Positions 13,516 through 26,400 are shown, counted from the stretch's first letter. The stretch: 64,000 bases of DNA from Meloidogyne chitwoodi (GCA_015183035.1 JACZZP010000018.1:1240001-1304000); one strand, 5' to 3'. Numbers and translations: made by a program. Notes: generated by a model not told the origin, from the letters alone.

Positions 13516-14910
13516 ATGATAACAAATAACAGAGAAGATTTAATGTTCATTCCAGGTTTATTACTATAATTATTTTATATTTTTTTTTAAAGTTTCAATT
13601 GGTTCATTTTCTTGGATTTGCGATTCAAATGAAAGGAGAAAGGTTATAATTAAATGTGAAACTGATGAATGTCAAAGGAAATTGGTTAAATATTTTTTTT
13701 AATATTACATATTTTTAAATTGTCTCTCGCCCTGGAAATTTTTTCGATTAAAAATTTTTTTCTAAATTTTTAAGTATCAGAATTTAAAAAATCCTATAAT
13801 TATAAAAAATTCTTAATAAATATTAATTTTAAGAACAAATTAATTAATCTAGAACACAATACAATTATTACATTTTCAAATATTTTAAAACAAAATGATC
13901 AACTTTTTATGTCATCAATGTTACGAATGAATTTAGGAACTTGTAGACATGTATTAAATACTACATATATGGAAGGATTTCCTGAACTTGTTATTCGAAT
14001 AATTGCTAAAAATATTTTGACAGCATTAATATTTCTTCACTCGAATGGAATAATACATCGGTTTTCTTTTTTTTAATTTTTCAAATTATTTGAATAAATT
14101 ATACCTATCAGAGTAAAAAAAGATGTTTAAATCTCCTCTTGAAAATAAATAAATCCAATACCCATTTTCAACATTTACTATCAGAGAGATTCGAACTCAT
14201 CTCATTTAAAAATCTCAACCAAGACTTTTTACCACTACACCATAAACTTTAATAATTCCCTATAATTATATAAGATATAAATTTATAAAAATAAAATATT
14301 ATTTTTTTCCATTTTTTTCAGAGGTGTTTGTGCTCAAAATATTTTACTTGATTCTGAAGGAGAAATTCGATTAGCAATTACTCAAAATGCTATTAAAATT
14401 GAAGATTGTCCTCGTTGGATTGGCCAATTAGATAAAGTACATAATTTTAGTGGACTTGAAAATTCTTTTATTTGGTTAGCCCCAGAAGTTTTAAGACAAG
14501 ATTTAAATGGATATGGAACTCTTTCGGATATTTATAGTTTTGGAATTTGTCTTTGTGAATTATCTAATGGAATTGCTCCTTTTGCAGAAATGATAATGGA
14601 ACCATTAAGAATTTTATATGAAAAATTACGTGGAACTACACCCTTTTTAATGGATTCACAAACTTCAGGTAAAGAAATTGGACTTTTTGGAATTTAAAAT
14701 TTTTTTAAATTTAATTTTTCAGAAATTTCTGAACGAGAATTTTCTTCTAATTTACACGAACTTGTCAACGAATCACTTATTCATGATTATGAACAAAGGC
14801 CTTCAGCACAAGATCTTTTAGAAAAATTCAAAAATACATTATTTACTGAACAAAATAATAAAGAAATAATTAAACAATATTTAACTTTAGCAAATAATAT
14901 TTTGTTGTAA
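13516..14910 (+). CDS. strd-1: STRAD-type pseudokinase
   Basis: Joined exons give a protein-kinase fold that lacks catalytic motifs. The catalytic-loop HRD is HRG (GIIHRGVCAQNILLDSEG) and the DFG position reads LAI (EIRLAITQ). STRAD-specific stretches include MLRMNLGTCRHVLNTTYMEG, WLAPEVLRQDLNGYGTLSDI, YSFGICLCELSNG and PLRILYEKLRGTTPFLMD. The stop is at 14908-14910. STRAD binds and activates LKB1/PAR-4 together with MO25 as an allosteric scaffold (family knowledge). The start at 13516 sits in a small first exon ending FIP; the intron at about 13556-13592 is short and well formed. The intron at about 14060-14320 is long and contains a tRNA-like sequence. The C-terminal WEF motif of vertebrate STRAD is not seen; the end is NNILL. 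Confidence 0.88.
14171..14250 (-). repeat. tRNA-like (Pol III A/B box) sequence in STRAD intron
   Basis: The minus strand reads TTTATGGTGTAGTGGTAA (A-box-like), then a weak anticodon-arm region, then GAGTTCGAATCTC, a B box with a short perfect T-stem (GAG/CTC). The acceptor stem is not intact. It is a tRNA pseudogene or tRNA-derived SINE head, similar in design to the one in the NTE intron. Confidence 0.5.
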
Positions 14911-15051
14911 TTTTAGATTTTCTTTTGTTTTTTTTAATAAATTTTTAAAAAATTTATTAATTTTTTTTATTTTTTTTACTTTTTTTATATTTAATCAAAT
15001 TGCCCTTTTATATTCACAATAAATGGAATTATATAATGATTTTAAATATTA

Positions 15052-15131
15052 AATAGGGCAGTCATAAATAATATTTTTTCAATAAATTATTTAAATTTTA
15101 TTTTTTCTCTTTTATGTATGACTGCCCTATA
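15052..15131. repeat. Short foldback element (GGGCAGTCAT palindrome)
   Basis: ATAGGGCAGTCATAAATA at the left and TTTATGTATGACTGCCCTAT at the right are inverted copies with one mismatch over about 18 bp, separated by some 40 bp of AT-rich DNA. It lies between the convergent STRAD-like and Ig genes, so it is either a tiny MITE or a hairpin in both 3' UTRs. Confidence 0.6.
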
Positions 15132-15169
15132 ATTTACATCAAATATCAATTTATATTCTCATAATTATT

Positions 15170-16417
15170 TCAATCCCTCAATAAAATAACTGTTGATGTT
15201 GCCAAATCATTACCAAAACTAAAAAAAATTTAAATTAATTTTAAACAAAAAATATTAAAAAAGACCAATTTGATGCCCGGCATTGTAGTGTAAAAGATGC
15301 ATGTTCAGTCATTTTTGTATCAACTAGAAGATCTCCATTTTTTAAATCCTTAAATTAAAAAAATATATTTTTATTTTTTAGAACAGTCAAATCTCGTTAA
15401 AATTCAAAGGGAAGCCCATCCCTGCCTTATATCTTAAGAGTTATTAAATTGGAACTTGTACATTTCGTCAAACAAAATTACACGACATTTCGCCTTTCGG
15501 CAGAAAAAAACTACATTTCGTTTACCCGAGTCCACGATTTTTGCCGTTGGGACGAAATGTCGTCCAATTTCTGTTGACGAAATGTCTGGACACGCTTATT
15601 TAATTACCGTCATAAATGGATATTCTACTATTGGCCGAGGTATTATCAATTCATTTCCATCTACAGCAATTAAATTCCAATCAATTTTTGGTTCAGGATC
15701 TCCATTAGCTTTACACATTAATTTTATTATACTTCCAGCAATTTCCATTCTAGAAGAAGTAATTAATGATATTGAGGGTGCTGTTCTAATTGAACGACTT
15801 CTTCTTTTTCCTTCTTTTCTTTCTTTTTTAAAAATTAAAATTTAATATTTTAATTAAAAAAAACCAATTTTCTTTGAAAGGGATGGAGAAGATAATTCTA
15901 ATAAATTAAAAGGTCCACTTTCAATTGAAAATATAGGATTACAGGCCAATCTGACACGACAACGAATATCTGCTTCAAATCCATAAATTGATCTTTTCTT
16001 CTTTTTATTTCCTCCATTTAAAGTTAATAAATCATGAAAACAAATTCTATGACTTGTTTCACTTAAACCTAATTGATCTTTTTTGTTTAAGTCAGAAATT
16101 AATTTAAATTCTTCTGCAGAATTTGAGTTGACAACTTTTCCATTATATATCCATTCAACTATTGTCTAAAAATTTAAATTAAATTTAAAAAAAATCTTTT
16201 TTTTATTTTTTACCTCAGAAGGTGCACTAATAACATCACAATTTAACATATTTAAACATCTTTCACTTTCTGATTTTTGAAGACTAATTCCATTTTGATT
16301 TACAAAATTTAAGCTAATTCCATCTATTAATTGATGAGAAGAACATTCAGAAGAAGAAATATATTTTATTAAATTAAAGTTGAAAATTATTAATAATAAA
16401 AATATTTTAATAAACAT
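15170..16417 (-). CDS. Secreted two-Ig-domain protein (ZIG/ImpL2-like)
   Basis: The start at 16417 gives a signal peptide (MFIKIFLLLIIFNFNLIKYI). Ig domain 1 covers about CDVISAPSE, then TIVEWIYNGKVV and FEADIRCRVRLAC. After a basic linker (KERKKEGKRRSRS) comes Ig domain 2: GSIIKLMCKANGDPEPKIDW, then EHASFTLQCRAS and NDLATSTVILLRD. The stop TGA is at 15170-15172. The protein has two Ig folds, no membrane segment and a likely furin-type site (KRRSR) between the domains. This matches small secreted nematode ZIG proteins and insect ImpL2, which act in axon maintenance or insulin binding (family knowledge); which ZIG it is I cannot say. The intron between domain-2 exons contains a MITE that begins within 15 bp of the splice donor. 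Confidence 0.75.
15454..15593 (-). mobile_element. MITE copy 1 (ACATTTCGTC family)
   Basis: This 140-bp block is the reverse complement of 50129-50267, with most bases conserved. The ends are inverted: GTGTCCAGACATTTCGTC against ACTTGTACATTTCGTC. Internally, the words CGAAATGT and ACATTTCG recur. It sits in an intron of the Ig gene. Two dispersed copies with terminal inverted repeats and no coding capacity fit a non-autonomous DNA element. Confidence 0.8.
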
Positions 16418-17998
16418 TTTATTTTTTATTTATTTAAATAATTAGCTACTATTATATAAAAATATATATTTTTATTTAAAAAAGAATATTATTTTAATAA
16501 ATATTTATATGACATTTTAATATTATTATTATTATTTTATGAATGATGGGTTTGTGTCTTAGAAAAGTTATTACTAATTTATTTCTTTTTTCATTTTTGT
16601 GCCATAAATAGAAGAGAGAGGATTTACTTAAATAATACAAATTGACATATATTCTCTATTATTTTATTTAAATAAATCAAAAAAATTATTATAATGAATT
16701 ACGTAATATATTTAAATAAAAAAGAATGTAAAAATAATTTTAAAATACCGGAAATGTTATTTATTTATTCATTATTACCCTAAAAAGTTAAATTTTTTAA
16801 AAATATAAAAACACCTGCTAACGTTAAGAAATAAAAGGAGTGGAAATTTTAAATTAGAAAATATTTAAATAATTCAAAAAAATAATAATTTTTTTTTGAA
16901 TTTTTGATTATTTATTTAAAATATAAAAATATTTTAAAATAAAACTTACAAAGTTAATTATAATTAAATATAAATGTTCAAGGTATGTGAATTAATTTTA
17001 TCAAAAAATCAGAAGATACCAAAAATTAGAAAAAAAATATTTTTAATTATTTAAAAACATTTTTAAATTTAAATAAAAGTTTCTCTTTCTCTACTTTAAT
17101 AAATAAATATATTATTTTAAATAAAAATAATTTTTTATCTTTAAAACTCTACTTTCTTTGCTTGCAGTTTAAATAAAATTTAATCTTTTAAAAATAAATG
17201 TGAAAAAAAGGGAAATAAAAAAAGGTTTCTCTTTTTATTTATTTTTATAAAATATAACTAATAAAAAATGGCTTCTATTTTTATAAAAATATTAATAAAA
17301 TTTATTTAATATTTTTCTTATAAAAAATAATGTAATTTGAGTAAAAAATAAAAAGTAAAATCAAATTTTCTTTTACTCTTTTTTTTTATGTCAGTTTTTC
17401 TTTTTTTAAAGTTAATTAGTATTATAACAAAAAATAAAAAAAAGATATATATTTTCCTTTGACTCAATTAATTTATTTAAAAATATTTAAAAGCAGAAAA
17501 TCTTTTAAAAGGGAAAGATGAAATTTAATATTTAAGTACTTCTCTTATTAAATGATGTTTTCTTTTATACTTTAAGTGAAGGAGGATTTGTTTTTATTTT
17601 TTAATATAAATTAAAGAGTTGCCAATATTTAAATTTTTTAAGAGAAAACATTAATAAATATATTTATTTGGGTCCACCTCTGAATATCGAAACCCTGAAT
17701 ATTTAATTAGCCAATTTGTCCAATTGCCAATTTGTCAAATCTCTTACAAGTAGTTGGTCCCGTGCAAAATTGGACCCATTGGGGGTGTTCTATTACTTGT
17801 CCATTTTAAAGCCCATGGCCAGTTGGTTTTCGCGCAAACTTGGCTCTGATGTGAGTGTTTTATTACTTGACCGAATTGGCAGTTTGACCAATTGGCTAAT
17901 TAGATATTCAGTGATCCCATTTATTTTACATATTTAAAAAAATATATTTATTTGACTATATTTAAATAAATCTAATTTTATAAATATAATTTTAAATT
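16418..17998. other. Intergenic AT-rich region with a palindromic element
   Basis: The first 1.25 kb is extremely AT-rich and shows no coding potential. The element at 17671-17918 is described separately. The Ig gene's promoter should lie near 16420-16700. Confidence 0.5.
17671..17918. mobile_element. MITE-like palindrome with internal direct repeats
   Basis: CTGAATATTTAATTAGCCAA near 17694 is inverted at 17890-17912 (TTGGCTAATTAGATATTCAG), with two mismatches over about 26 bp. The match continues inward through GCCAATT words. Inside, two direct copies of about 52 bp occur (AGTTGGTCCCGTGCAAAATT near 17752 and AGTTGGTTTTCGCGCAAACT near 17821), both ending in TATTACTTG(T/A)CC. It is more GC-rich than its surroundings and non-coding. 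Confidence 0.7.
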
Positions 17999-20900
17999 TT
18001 ATGTCTCTTCATCTGAAGAAAGAGGTTCATAAAAACATTCTTCTGTTCTTGTTCCTTCTTCTTTTCCATCATTTATATTTTTATTATTTTCAGATATTTT
18101 TGTTGTTTGAATTATTTGGAAAAAATTGGAAATTGTTGGTTGTTGTTGAGGTAATTGTTGTTTTTGTGTTTGCTGTGAAGAAGTTTGATGACAAATTGAA
18201 GAAGAAGAAGGAAGATTGGAAATTTGTTTAGGAAGAGAAAAATCAGAGGAAGAAGTTTTAGGTATCAAATATTCTTCTTCTTCTTTTTCATTTCCTTCAT
18301 CCATAAGATCAAAAAGTGATAAAAATGTAGGTAAAGGAGTTGAAGAAGAAGAAGCTTTACATTTATCATTTGTTGTTATTGGTAATGATTGTTGAATTTT
18401 TGGAGTTGAAATACTTGCAGAATTTTCATAAACTAAAAAATAAACAAAGAAATAAAAAGGATAAATAATTATTTAAAAATACCTTCTACTCCTATCTTTG
18501 CTTCAATATTTTCTTTTTGTTTCTGAATTTGTTTTTCTTCTTCATCATTACTGTCATCAGAAAGAGACTCATAACAAGAAGAAAGATGGTCTTGGCCTGA
18601 TTCTGTTTTTGATTTTTCTGGGATATCACTAATTGTTAAATTAGAGGTTCTCTGTTTCAAAGGTGGTTTTTCAATTATTGGTATAGTAACGATTGGTGAA
18701 TTAACACGTTCTTCATTTAGTAAAGGACGTGTTGTTGTTGAAGATGAGAAACTATTAGAAATACCTCTAATTAATCCTTCTCTTGGATTTGTTGAAGTGG
18801 TAGATTCTGATGTGGTAACAGAAGGAGAAGGAAGAAGAACATTTGCCAAACCTTAAAATTATTATAAATATAAATAATAATAAAACCAGATTTTCTTTTT
18901 AAAATATCAATATTATTGGTCACTTCTTTCTTTGTTGTTTGTATTTGTTGTAAATTAATTGAAGATAATTCATTAGGTTTATTATTATTAATATTTGTTT
19001 CTTTAATATTTTCTGTTGTAAATTTATTTTCTTCAAAGTGTTGTTGTTGTTGTGGTATTTGAAAATTATTATTATTAAATAATAATTCAATAGGAAATGT
19101 TTCAAGTAATTTACTTATTTGAATATTTAATTCAGAAACTGCAATAGAATCATTATTTGAAGAAGCTATAGCAAATTGATTTAGAAGATCTAAAATAAAA
19201 GACATTTCTTTAGAAAAAAAAATAAAAAAACCTTGAATTGTTTTTTGTTTTGCAGTATTATCATCTTCTATTATAATAGGTTGAGGCTGTGCTAAAGAAG
19301 TCTCAATAAGCAAACTTCTCGATCGGTTAGGTGTTCCTAATAATTTTTTAAAATAATTTTAGTCTCTCAATATTAAAAAGAAAAACCTTTAGTAATAGAA
19401 CCAAGTGGAGGTCTTTGTTTTACACTTAAATCTTTTTGATCAGCTATTTCATTTTTGAGTTTCAATAAACTTTAAAAAAAATAATTTAAAAATAATTAAT
19501 TAAAACAAAAATAACCTTTTACTTTCTTCATCCAATTCTACCTCTTCATCTAATTTTAATTCTTTAAAAGGTGGTTGTTCTTCTAAAGGCCATATTTTAT
19601 TAATTCCAAGTCCATCAACCCCAACTTTATGTTCAATTAATTCTTCTTCTTCTTCAAAGCCAGTTTCTTCTCTAATTGTTGAATGTTTTTTAAAAGCATC
19701 AAATTCAGGTTTAAATTCTCCAAGAAGAAGCTAAATATAAAAGAAAATAAAAATAATAAAATAAAAATAAACATCTTCAATGTCCTTTACAATCCTTTTA
19801 AAACAATTTGTGCAACATTTATTTGAAGTAGGAGGCATTTTTAATCTAAAAATAAAAATAATTATTATAAAAGCAAAGCAAACTTGTTAATAAGAAAACG
19901 TTTTTGATCAGCATTGAGTGTTCCAAATTTTTCTGGAATATTCCTTGAAGGCTTCATTTTCCTTTTTCCAGCAACACAAACACAGCTTCCCAGAGGACAT
20001 CTATTAAGTGTTCGATTTCTCTGAGCTTGAGTTTGGCATTTTGTGCAAATAGGCATTTCCTGGTATTTTTCAAAAAGATCATTTCCTAAATTTGTAGAAT
20101 CAACATGAGAGCTAGTTAAAAATTCTTCAAATTGATGAGATTGTCTCTGAGTTAATGATTCTAAAACAAGAATGCGTGAATCACAAAGAAGACATTCAAC
20201 AAATGTACAACCACGACCATCTTAATTTATTAAAATAAATTATTGAATAAAAAAAAAGTTCAAAATTAACAATAATAATTAATAAATTAACCCAAAATCA
20301 ATTTAGAATAAAAAAACTAACAATTTTCCAAATTTTCATTAGTATCTCCAAATCGTGGCATAATTGGAGGACGATATCTATAAAATTTCCAGCAATATTT
20401 GGATAAAAACTTTAACAAAAATCAAACCCTTGTCGTCCTAATTTCTTTCTCCTTCTACCAAATTTTGTTTTGTAATTGTTTCGTTTTTTGGTCATATAAT
20501 AGAAATAAACACAATCCTTCACACTTTTTAATGGCAAGAAAGCTGCTATTGCAGCAAAATTTTTCTATCGTTAAAATTTATTATAATAAAAAAGATAAAA
20601 TAAAATACTCCATAAACAGATATTTTTTCAAGAAAAACTGCTTTTTCAGTATCTGACCAAGCAACTTGAAAAGCTTCCAATTGAGAACGAGAGTCAGAAA
20701 GTGCATTCTCAACAATTCCATTTCTTTAATATTAAATCAAAATTAATATGTAAACTCATCACTAACTTGTTATCAAAAAACCGTCTCGGACGATTAGAAT
20801 AAACTGGTGGGACAACACAACTAGAAAAAACTTTTTCATCTACTTCGGCTTGTCTATTATCACAAAACTTAAATAAAATAATTTTAAAATATGCAAAAAT

Positions 20901-22361
20901 GAAATATTACTTCTGGACGATCTTCTTGATCAATTTCCATTTTTTCTTCTCCTATTTGTGGTGTTCCACTAATTGTTAAATTACTTGAAGTCAATGGAGC
21001 AACATTGGAAATTCCTCCATGTGACAAAGAAAAGCGAATACGTTCAACTCCACGATTGCTTCGCTCCTTTTCTTCACGCATTTTTCGCAATTCGACAAAT
21101 GTTTTTTCGAAGATCTGAATTTATAGGTAATTAAAAATAATATCTAACAGTTCGCCGAATTCGTATTATAAATAAAAATGTTGTCCAAAAATTACAATTC
21201 AGTAAATTCGGTGAAGATATTTTAAAAATTAAAAAAACCTCTCTATGTTTTCCGTCTCTAACCAATTTCTTTTTATTTTTTTCATGAACAATTACTTTCT
21301 TCTCCCAAGTATTCAATAGTTCATCATAGATTATCCTTTTTTGTTCTAAAATGTCTTGGCGCTTTTCACGTTGAATTCGCATTGTTTTAATCAAATCTGG
21401 CAAAAGTTGAAGACCACGTTCATATTCCTCTTTGAGACGAATGGCATCTTCCTTCATCAATTGACGATTCTAAATTAAAGGAAGTTAAAAAATTAATTAA
21501 AATTGTATTTGAAATAATACTTAAATAATGTCAATAGTTGAAAGAGTATTATATCAAAGTTTATTGAAAAATTTAAACAAACATTTTCTGATGGATTAAG
21601 TGGAGGTAATGGATTTGCTGCTGCTGCTTTTCGTCTGTTTTCAGCATAAATCCGATTAATAAGAGCATCAGTGTCTGACTGTCCATTACGATTTTCGTCT
21701 AAAAAAAGAATTTTTCGAATCTAAAAGTTAAATAAATTCAAACAATTATCATCATTATCTTCATTATCCATAGCTGATATAAAGGAAGGCTCTTGTGAAG
21801 CTTTAGCCAATAATTTCTCACAGGCTTTCGCTTTTTTCTCAGCATTTTTTTGCATGGCAGCTGATTGACTTTTCTCTCGATCAATCTTTTCAAGTTTTTC
21901 AGCTAGAAGACGTTTCCAGTTCTCCTCATCCTCTGATAAATAAGAAGCATCAGAAGATGGTGAAATCCCTATTCCGCTAGATTGAGCTTGCGCTTGCCGG
22001 AGATGAGGTTGTATTAAGGAATAACGGGAATTCTGTGGCATGTTACTTGCAAAATCATGAATTAGAGACGGCCTTTTTGGTGTTAACTCACGCTAAAAAT
22101 TTTTATATGCTTAAAATGTGTCAGAGCTACACAAAAAAAAACCTGGTGCTGAATATTCGAAAAAGAACTTTGCGGCTGCTGTGGCTTTGAAAAATGCTTG
22201 ACAAAATCATTCTGCTGCTGTTGAAAACTTCCACGACTATTATTACCTTGTAGCAAAGACCAGTTTAATCCCAATTCCCTAAATAATAGAGCTTGTTGTT
22301 GTTCCTCTAACTGAGCTTTTGTCAATATATTATGTTGCGAATTGCTTGGTCCAGAACGCAT
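17999..22361 (-). CDS. gei-8: NCoR/SMRT-type nuclear corepressor (GEI-8-like)
   Basis: This large nuclear protein starts at ATG 22361 (MRSGPSNSQHNILTK). The N-terminal part is Gln-rich. A charged helical region (LAEKLEKIDREKSQSAAMQK, then MKEDAIRLKEEYERGLQLLP and IIYDELLNTWEKKV) resembles the NCoR coiled-coil and SANT-preceding region that binds and activates HDAC3. The SANT domain is split by an intron near 20580-20605: AWSDTEKAVFLEKY, then KNFAAIAAFLPLKSVKDCVY and FYYMTKKRNNYK. The KSVxDCVxYYYxTKKNxNYK pattern is diagnostic of NCoR SANT1. Downstream are a Cys-rich part (MPICTKCQTQAQRNRTLNRC, then CPLGSCVCVAGKRK) and a long Ser/Gln/Glu-rich tail ending in LSSDEET at 17999. The role is to recruit histone deacetylase to nuclear receptors (family knowledge). 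No second SANT domain was clearly seen. Confidence 0.85.
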
Positions 22362-23459
22362 TTTTAACAATCTATTAAAAACAAATTTTTATTTATTATC
22401 CATATAAGAAAAATATAACAAAATATATGAAAAAATTAATCAAAAAGAAATAAAAATCGGTAAACTTTTTTATAATTATTTAGAAAAGTGACAACAACTA
22501 GAATAAAGATGGCAGCCGGCTTCCGAAAATTTAAGGTTACCAGAAAGTATAAAAGTCAATAAATCTTCTTAAATTTTATAAAAAACCTGCTGGCATAAAT
22601 ATTAACATTTTATTATATATATATATGAAAACAAAAAATATCTTCCAGTTCTACTATATGTAGAAATTATTAATAATTAGAATTAGAAGTACTAAGCACA
22701 CTTGAAGCCACTGTAAAAGCAACATGACTGAAAAAAAAAGAAAATTTAGAGAAGTAAAAAACTAAATTAAAATTTAAAAAAAATTAACAAAAACGTCAAT
22801 TAATATTTAAAGAATTATTCAAAAATTCACTAATATATCAAGGAATAATTAAATAATGTTAATGTGTTTATTCGATACGAATAACATATAGTTATTTAAT
22901 AATAATAATTATAATAATATTCGATACGAATATTTGAATTTTAATATTAAGAAAAAGTTTGATGACTATTATAATTAATAAAATCTACTAGTACAAGAAA
23001 GAACAAGGAATAATATAAAAGAATATAATAATATTTTTGTAAGAATTTTTTAAGAATAATAACATTTTTACGTAAAGGAGAATAAATATTAAAAAAGAAA
23101 GGAAAAAGATTAAAGAATTTTGTGTCTTCCATTAGAGACATATTTTGTTTTATCTTCTAAGAGAATTTGTGTATGTTTCTCAAAAGCTGAAAATTACCAT
23201 TCCGTGTTGTTATCGTCCACGTCCAATGTAGAAATTGAGTGAGATGGGTAGCAACGTCTTCTAAAAATTTAGATGATTGAATTATTCGGCACTTTTCTAG
23301 AAGTATGAAAATTTTTGGACACCATAGATTATTGCTATTAATTTGTGAATTTTATGAAAATAACTTGAACAAGTGGCTGTTTGTTTGACATAAATACCAA
23401 AATTACCTTTTCCCATTTATTTCTGTACAACTATTTTGATCACTTTGAAAGCTAAAAAC
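22362..23459. other. Intergenic region, gei-8 promoter side
   Basis: This 1.1 kb lies between two minus-strand genes and should hold the Roquin 3' UTR and the gei-8 promoter. A palindrome-like word ATTCGATACGAAT occurs twice, near 22870 and 22919. A short more complex stretch near 22670-22730 is unexplained. No ORF of note. Confidence 0.45.
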
Positions 23460-26400
23460 CTACACTTTCTCATCAGAATTTTTACGGCTCCCTCCTTCCT
23501 CAAGTTCAAAAGGTTCATCCAATTGTTGAAATGAATGTGCAGAAGGAACACCACCAGAAGTTGAATTATTAGTATTAAAACTAAGCAATCCAGTAAAGTT
23601 TCCACTAGTTGTATCCATTTGCATAACCCTATGTTTAGATAAATTAAAAAAAAAAAGAAAAATAAATAAACCAATGTGGAAATAATGCTGGTGGTGAACC
23701 AAAAGTAAAAGGGTTAGGTGGTGTAGACCCGTAAAGAATTAATGATTGTTGTGGTTGAATTGGAATAGAAAATTGTGAAGGAGGAACTTGAACAAGATTG
23801 TTTGAGCCAATATGATATGTTGGAGGAGATGAAGAAAATAACACACCGCCATTATTTCCGTTGTTAACTGCTGTAGTTTGATTATTAAATGTTGGTGTTG
23901 AAGAATTATTGTCGAGCTAGATTATAATCAAGAATTAGAAAAATAATAGAGAATTGTTAGTTAGTAATACTAAAAAATCGAGTAAAGTTTCTACTTGTTG
24001 TGAGGACAAGTATCCTCAAGATAAAAGATTAAACCATAAATTAATAAAATTAACCTTATTGTATTCTGCATTGGAGCTACCACCAAAGACAATAAAAGAT
24101 GGTCCTCCATTTCCATTGTATAATGTAGGACTGCTTGATTGGTTTAAAATAAAAGGAGTAGTCGATATTGGCAAAGGATCAGAAGATTCTCTCTAAAAAT
24201 AAAAGTTTTAATAAAATATAATATTTTAAAAATTAATACTCTCTGATGAGCAACTTGAGGAATCGGCAAAACAGGAAGGAATGTAGCTGATAAATTTTCT
24301 ATAAAAAAGGAATTTAATTAAGAAAAATATGTAAATTTTTAAAAATTAGTACCAAGCGAATCTTGTTGAGGAGAACCAATTAAACAATTTCCTTCGCCAT
24401 AGCTCATCGCCCCTATCGGAAAGATTCGATTTGGCGAAAGATTAAGAGGAGGAGCCAATTGAGGCGATATGAAATTTGGAGGTGATCCAAGTGGCATTGT
24501 GAAAGCCGATTCTGCAAGATAATTTGCCAAACTAGGTGGTTGTGCCATAAGTGGAATTGGAGGAGGTGGTGGACGAGAATCAACTTCAATAGATGGTGCA
24601 GGGCTCCAAAGTTGGGGTGGACGATAATTCGCAAAAGGTTGTAATGGTCGGCGGGCATCATTATGATATTGTTGATTTTCTTTGTTGGCAAATTCTAGAC
24701 GTCGTTCACGTTCCAAATTACGACTAAAATATTAAACATATCTTAAGTTTACAAGTTTTGTAAAATTTTGTTTGAGAAATCTAGCAGTCCATAACTACTT
24801 ATCTTTCATGATCATATAATGACCATATTTAATCTTAAAAATTCAAACTTTTGAACAAATTTCGAATAAATCTCTAGAATTGAATTTAAATGTCCCAACG
24901 GCTTTTCCATATTGCTCAGATCTGGATCTGTCAAAAAATTTAAATTAATGAATCCTAATTAAAAAACAAACTAACTAATATCTAACAAAGCAACTAATTT
25001 TTCAAAATGTTCAAAAATGTTTGTAATATCAAACAACTCTTTTTCTTGCTGCTGTTGATTAACTAATTTACGCAATTCTTCAACCGCATAAGATAAAGAA
25101 TTTTGGCTAAGACGATCACAAATTGATTCTAAAATTTTTAATTAGAAAGAAAAATATTATAAATAAATACGCATATGAGCTCGATGATGAGAGTCACCTA
25201 TTTAAAAAAATTAAATAAAATTAAAAAAAAAACTAACCATAAAGTAGAGAAGACCATTGATCAGGAGAAATTCTCAATCCTGCCTCCATTGCAATCTGAA
25301 CAATTTGTGTATCATGTTCAGCCCGTAATGCATCATAATCACGAAACTGTTCCTTAAGGTTCATTAAAGAGGACTGGCTATCTCTCTTGATTACCTAAAA
25401 ATTCATCAGTATTTAAAAAATTTTTTATAATTACATTGAAACAACTAGCACGATAAAGAAGTTGAACAACTAAATAAAAAATTAAAGTCTCAAAAGACTA
25501 AGAAAGTTAAAAGATAATAAAATCAAAATTACTCACCGTGTCCAACACAAGTTTTAGAAATAAGTGGATAATCTTTTGATAATATTTCAACAATGTAAAG
25601 AACAAGTCTAAATTATAAAATTGTTTTGAGATGCTAAAATTCAAAATTACGTTTTTCTTTGAATTGATTTTCCCGTTGCCAACATATGTCCTACCAACTT
25701 TAAAACATCCTCTTGCAAGCCTAACAATAAAAAAGAAAATTAAAATAAATATGCTTTCAAACAAAAACCTGGACCAAGGAATTGACAACCTCTAGAACGT
25801 ACGGCACTCCACAAATTAGAAGATAGGTTTGAATTGCTTTGAATATGTAGAACAAGTTCAGAAATAATTCTTTCGCTCATAGAGCGGATTGTTTGCATTA
25901 TTTGTTCCCTTCCATCTTCTTTTAATAAATTTGCACAAAGAAGTGAAAGCAATTTGCGTTGAATAGTTCGAGATATTCGATTACTAGAAACTGTTGCTCC
26001 CTTCTCTGAGTTAACTTTATACAAATAATCGGTCATAGAATATAGAATTGATTCAATTTCATCTAAATTGTTGCATCCTTTTTTACCATTGAACGATCGT
26101 AATGTGCCATTAAGCCAGTCTAATTCACTTTGTTTTTGACCATAGATAAGGGCAAGTATTGGTCCATTTATATATTGAAACCTTGTAGAAGATGTTACTA
26201 GACTCTAGATTAAATTAAATTTAAAATAAAAGCAATAAATAACCTTATCGAGAGGACAGACTGCATTCTTAATTTTAATACAATTCGAACACATTAAATG
26301 GCCACAACCAAGATTCACCGGAAGAACATCATTAGAGAAAACCTGAGAATAATATTATTTAAAAAATTTTTAAATATACCATTCATTATATGAACTTACA

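Noticed and set aside
13516..14910. Active protein kinase
   Set aside because: The HRD and DFG positions are replaced and STRAD-specific stretches are present; it is a pseudokinase.
15456..15845. Plus-strand 129-codon ORF over the Ig gene
   Set aside because: It runs through a MITE and antisense to a well-supported Ig exon; chance frame.
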